DNA of 7,537 nucleotides from CAZIPE01 sp964541305 (GTDB lineage: Bacteria; Patescibacteriota; Saccharimonadia; Saccharimonadales; UBA7683): positions 1 to 7,537 of the forward strand of contig CAZIPE010000020.1 of NCBI GenBank assembly GCA_964541305.1. Reading direction: 5' to 3'. The first letter of the stretch is position 1; each line of letters begins with the position of its first letter. A program made the position numbers and the translations under genes. The notes beneath the pieces were generated by a model. The model searched no databases, was not told where the DNA came from, and worked only from the letters and a program-made list of their open reading frames with translations. This document shows positions 4,896 to 7,537 of the stretch, piece by piece.

Positions 4896-6392
4896 ATGAG
4901 TAATAAAGTACGCACTCGATTTGCACCCAGTCCGACTGGATATTTACACGTTGGCGGTATTCGCACGGCACTTTTCGCATGGTTAGTAGCACGCCAATCT
5001 GGGGGTCAATTCATACTCCGACTCGAGGACACCGATAAAAAACGTGAAGTCGAGGGCTCCGCTGAGCATTTAATCGCATGTTTGAAAACACTAGGGCTTC
5101 ATTACGATGAAGGCCCTGATTTACCTGGGTCGCTAGGGCCATATCGTCAAAGTGAACGACTCGAGATATACAAAAAGTGGGCTCAGAAACTAATCGACAG
5201 TGGTAGTGCCTACGCCGACCCCTACAGCGCCGAAGAAGTTCAAGGCTTCCGTGAACAAGCCCAAAAGGCAAAACAACCATTTTTATATCGAAACCATCGA
5301 CCCGAGAACCCGCCGGAATGGGATGGTTCCATGCCATTACGCTTTAAATCTGACCCTAAAAAATATGCCTGGCACGACGAAGTAATGGGGGATTTAAAAA
5401 CAGGTCCCGAAGTTATAGACGATTTTATCCTGATTAAAAGCGATGGCTATCCAACCTACAATTTTGCCCATGTTATTGATGATGCCGAAATGGAAATTAC
5501 CCATATCATCCGAGGACAAGAGTTTATTTCAAGCACACCTAATTACCTCAACTTATACGAAGCACTGGGTATTTTTTCTGAAGATGACGCACGCGTGAGT
5601 CAAGATTCAACTGCCTACCAATTACTATCTACCAACTACTATCTACCAACCTTTGCTACTATGCCTCATATTTTAAATGAACAGGGCAACAAGAAGCTCG
5701 GCAAGCGTGACGGCGCTAAAGACGTCCTCGATTACGTTCGTGAAGGCTTCCTACCAGATGCGCTGGTGAGTTTCATCGCCACACTCGGCTGGAACGATGG
5801 CACGGAGCAAGAAGTGTTCACGCGCGAAGAGCTGATAAAAAAGTTCAGCTTGGACCGTGTGGGTAAAGGTGGCGCACATTTCGACCAAAAACGTCTACTA
5901 TGGGTAAATGGCCACTTTATCCGCGAACTTCCACTCGATGAGCTGTACGAAAAAACAGCTAACTACTGGCCAGAAGAAGCTAAAGAGGCAACCGATGAAT
6001 ATAAAAAAGGCGTGCTTGGTTTAGTTCAAGAGCGTTTGAAGTATTTTGCTGAACTGCCTGAATTAACCCGTTTCTTCTTTGTTGATTTGCCGGTAGACAA
6101 AAGCCTTATTGAAAATAACAAACAGCTGAAGAAAGTAGAGAAGTCACGACTCAAAGAACTGTTGCAGATTACACTCAATGATCTCCAAGAAAGTGATTTC
6201 ACACCTGAAGAAATTCAAAACAGGCTCAATCATCTGCTTGAGCAGACTGCCGAAAAACCAGCCATACTATTTAGCATTATTCGAATAGCTACCACCTGGG
6301 CACCCGCAAGCCCCGCACTGGCCGATACACTGGCAGTACTTGGTAAAGAAGTGGTTTTGGCACGGCTTGAAAAAAGCCTGCAACAGATGTAG
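4896..6392 (+). CDS. gltX: Glutamyl-tRNA synthetase (GluRS)
   Basis: A 498-residue class I aminoacyl-tRNA synthetase that charges tRNA with glutamate using ATP in the cytosol. The opening RFAPSPTGYLHVGGIRTAL (8-26) contains the HIGH-type signature as H18-V-G-G21; LRLEDTD (41-47) and the GPYRQSER segment (81-88) are also typical. The second signature (KMSKS region) reads K267-L-G-K-R271, with Gly where Ser is usual. The YADP segment at 106-109 lacks the cysteines of the zinc-binding E. coli form. Between YEALG (221-225) and FATMPHIL (253-260) there are 27 residues, where about five to nine are usual, so an insertion of about 20 residues is present and contains a 14-bp tandem repeat. The anticodon-binding half is complete and ends in LGKEVVLARLEKSL. 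The sequence does not tell whether it also charges tRNA-Gln. The 151-residue gene follows after 16 bases. Confidence 0.96.
   Translation: MSNKVRTRFAPSPTGYLHVGGIRTALFAWLVARQSGGQFILRLEDTDKKREVEGSAEHLIACLKTLGLHYDEGPDLPGSLGPYRQSERLEIYKKWAQKLIDSGSAYADPYSAEEVQGFREQAQKAKQPFLYRNHRPENPPEWDGSMPLRFKSDPKKYAWHDEVMGDLKTGPEVIDDFILIKSDGYPTYNFAHVIDDAEMEITHIIRGQEFISSTPNYLNLYEALGIFSEDDARVSQDSTAYQLLSTNYYLPTFATMPHILNEQGNKKLGKRDGAKDVLDYVREGFLPDALVSFIATLGWNDGTEQEVFTREELIKKFSLDRVGKGGAHFDQKRLLWVNGHFIRELPLDELYEKTANYWPEEAKEATDEYKKGVLGLVQERLKYFAELPELTRFFFVDLPVDKSLIENNKQLKKVEKSRLKELLQITLNDLQESDFTPEEIQNRLNHLLEQTAEKPAILFSIIRIATTWAPASPALADTLAVLGKEVVLARLEKSLQQM
5615..5650 (+). repeat. 14-bp tandem repeat inside gltX
   Basis: Two full copies, CTACCAATTACTAT (5615-5628) and CTACCAACTACTAT (5629-5642), differ at one base and are followed by a partial third copy CTACCAAC (5643-5650). 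Fourteen is not a multiple of three, so each copy is read in a different frame, giving the peptides YQLL, STNYY and LPT in succession. The repeat lies in the extra segment of GluRS (residues 241-252). Confidence 0.85.
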
Positions 6393-6408
6393 AATCATAA
6401 CCTATCCC

Positions 6409-6864
6409 ATGACAACAATTGAAAAAATAGATGTTACACCTCTTAGTTGGCGGCCTGCACAACGCGAAGTAGAAAATCCGTGTGTTCTTACCTACGAGGG
6501 GGATTGTCGACTCTTCTACGATACCGTAGCTACTCAAGGGATTTCTTACTTGCGATACGTGGAACAACGATGCCGGGATGGCCTAGATAATCTCGCCGAA
6601 CTGAATGCGCCCCACAATCTGACGGTCTGTGCACTGGTTGCTATCGCTAATAGAGTAAGGCTTGATGATCTAGAGGTGTTCGATCAACTTTTTGGATTAG
6701 TTGGTGATATGTTTGCGGTTGAGAAAAGGACTACATGTCATGGAATCTTAACGGCACAAATTTGTGCAGATGCCGTCGACTTCATTCAATTTCATACTGT
6801 ACCGAATAAGTATCGTAGTTTCGAATATCCCAGCCAACTAAACGAAATATTCGATTTTTCATGA
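6409..6864 (+). CDS. Hypothetical protein between gltX and the RNA methyltransferase
   Basis: I do not recognise this 151-residue protein. The frame is open further upstream, to an ATG at 6340, but that start would overlap gltX by 53 bases and adds 23 residues of doubtful quality; the ATG at 6409 (MTTIEKIDVTPLSWRP...) follows the gltX stop by 16 bases and is preferred. It is soluble-looking, without signal peptide or membrane helix, acidic in its second half, and has six cysteines (25, 33, 55, 74, 110, 119) in no CxxC arrangement. Residues 45-125 look largely helical. No Shine-Dalgarno or good promoter precedes it (CATAAC at 6396-6401 is a weak match), so it probably shares the gltX transcript. 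Its TGA overlaps the ATG of the next gene (ATGA), which points to translational coupling with the methyltransferase. Confidence 0.7.
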   Translation: MTTIEKIDVTPLSWRPAQREVENPCVLTYEGDCRLFYDTVATQGISYLRYVEQRCRDGLDNLAELNAPHNLTVCALVAIANRVRLDDLEVFDQLFGLVGDMFAVEKRTTCHGILTAQICADAVDFIQFHTVPNKYRSFEYPSQLNEIFDFS

Positions 6865-7537
6865 AAGACAGCCAGATAATCGACACATTCCAACGGGCAC
6901 GAAAAGATGATGCACTTGTTGTTATCGAGGGAGTTCAAGCCCTCAAGCATGCGGTAAGATTTAAGGCGGAAATTCAGGAAGTTATCACATGTGATATACC
7001 CATGCTCAAAAATTTACTTGAAGAACTGGCAGATGATGTTAAAGATACTATTTTGAAACACATTCGTGAAGTGAGTAATGACACGTTTCAAAAACTAAGC
7101 CCTCAACCACCGCGCACAAAAGTTATCGCTACTTCACTACGCGCATCGTATTCACTGACGGATATCGATCCAGAGAAGCCAATTGTCTACCTCGAGGATC
7201 CGCGAGATTTAGAAAACATTGGCGCAGTCATACGTGTCTCGGCAGCAGCTGACGCGGGGGCAGTAATTATTAGTGGGCCAGTAGACGTCTGGCATCCAGC
7301 CGTTGTTCGCGGAGCAGCTGGCTTACAGTTTGCTATACCTGTATTTAGTGTAGACGACGTATCGAAGATCTTTTCTAAAACAGCGGGCATGACCTCTCGT
7401 GCAATAGTTTCGCTGGACCCAACTGGTGACAATATTGAAAAATACACAGTACCGCGTAATGCACTCCTTGTATTCGGCACAGAACGACATGGCATCAGTA
7501 AAAAAACACTGGAACAATCTGACCGTATAGTAAAACT
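6861..7537 (+). CDS. TrmH/SpoU-family RNA methyltransferase, partial (3' end missing)
   Basis: The frame runs from the ATG at 6861 through 225 codons to the window end without a stop, so the C-terminus is missing. SpoU (SPOUT) enzymes transfer a methyl group from S-adenosylmethionine to the 2'-OH of ribose in tRNA or rRNA, acting as knotted dimers in the cytosol. Residues 1-90 match the substrate-binding N-terminal domain (VVIEGVQALKHAV at 20-32, like the 'EG.r.v..al' opening of the family). Motif I is LEDPRDLENIGAVIR (111-125), with R125 at the usual catalytic Arg position. HPAVVRGAAGLQFAIPV (145-161) is the typical 'R.S.GA.f.lPv' segment, and motif II is VFGTERHGIS (204-213) with E208. Motif III lies beyond the window. 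The start overlaps the stop of the preceding gene (ATGA). RlmB, TrmH and related targets cannot be separated on this fragment. Confidence 0.93.
   Translation, partial: MKDSQIIDTFQRARKDDALVVIEGVQALKHAVRFKAEIQEVITCDIPMLKNLLEELADDVKDTILKHIREVSNDTFQKLSPQPPRTKVIATSLRASYSLTDIDPEKPIVYLEDPRDLENIGAVIRVSAAADAGAVIISGPVDVWHPAVVRGAAGLQFAIPVFSVDDVSKIFSKTAGMTSRAIVSLDPTGDNIEKYTVPRNALLVFGTERHGISKKTLEQSDRIVK

Noticed and set aside
5011..5337. 108-codon minus-strand frame inside gltX
   Set aside because: Overlaps the conserved catalytic region of GluRS; no independent coding evidence.
6340..6408. Upstream ATG extension of the 151-residue gene into gltX
   Set aside because: It would overlap the last 53 bases of gltX, and the added 23 residues merely read the gltX coding sequence out of frame; the ATG at 6409 is cleanly placed.
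7187..7517. Two minus-strand frames opposite the methyltransferase
   Set aside because: They lie opposite motifs I and II of a clear SpoU enzyme and show no recognisable domain.
1..7537. CRISPR array, insertion sequence, tRNA/rRNA gene, or defence or phage module
   Set aside because: I looked for regularly spaced repeats, transposase-like proteins, terminal inverted repeats and cloverleaf patterns and saw none.

Overview
The window reads as chromosomal DNA from a member of Candidatus Saccharibacteria (TM7) or a close Patescibacteria relative. This rests on family resemblance and not on a database search: a GluRS with a KLGKRDGAKDVLDY-type second signature, a small four-helix membrane protein of a type I associate with this phylum, a PEGA protein with a propeller-like repeat region, and a His/Pro-rich single-pass protein opening with an 'EINGKLYNAHGGELV'-like motif. 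UGA acts as a stop (genes ending at 402 and 6864), so the recoded UGA of Gracilibacteria is not in use.

Layout. 1-120: no supportable gene; it holds a palindrome and the promoter of the first gene. 121-2165: four short plus-strand genes (DUF4287 protein, SDR oxidoreductase, four-helix membrane protein, DUF1801 protein). 2200-3636/3660: a minus-strand membrane-anchored PEGA protein. 3729-4862: a divergently transcribed single-pass membrane protein with a long basic, disordered cytoplasmic part. 4896-6392: gltX. 6409-6864: an unrecognised 151-residue protein. 6861-7537: the first 225 codons of a SpoU/TrmH-family RNA methyltransferase, cut by the window end.

The clearest structural signal is how genes start. 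Each of the first four genes has an extended -10 promoter (TGN-TATNNT) ending exactly 6 bases before its ATG, with no Shine-Dalgarno sequence. gltX has the same arrangement at 7 bases, and the PEGA gene at 8 bases if an internal ATG is its true start. A -10 box in that position puts the transcription start on or next to the start codon, so these genes are predicted to make leaderless mRNAs. The first four genes therefore look like an operon by spacing (18-72 base gaps) but are probably individually transcribed. By contrast, the 151-residue gene and the methyltransferase lack a clear promoter and overlap by ATGA, so they probably ride on the gltX transcript.

The genes fall into three themes: accessory small enzymes and unknowns on the left, envelope proteins in the divergent middle pair, and translation (GluRS plus RNA methylation) on the right. 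I see no CRISPR array, insertion sequence, tRNA, rRNA, phage module or recognisable defence system. The most unusual points are the leaderless promoter series, a roughly 20-residue insertion in GluRS that contains a 14-bp tandem repeat read in three different frames, and the unrecognised gene between gltX and the methyltransferase.
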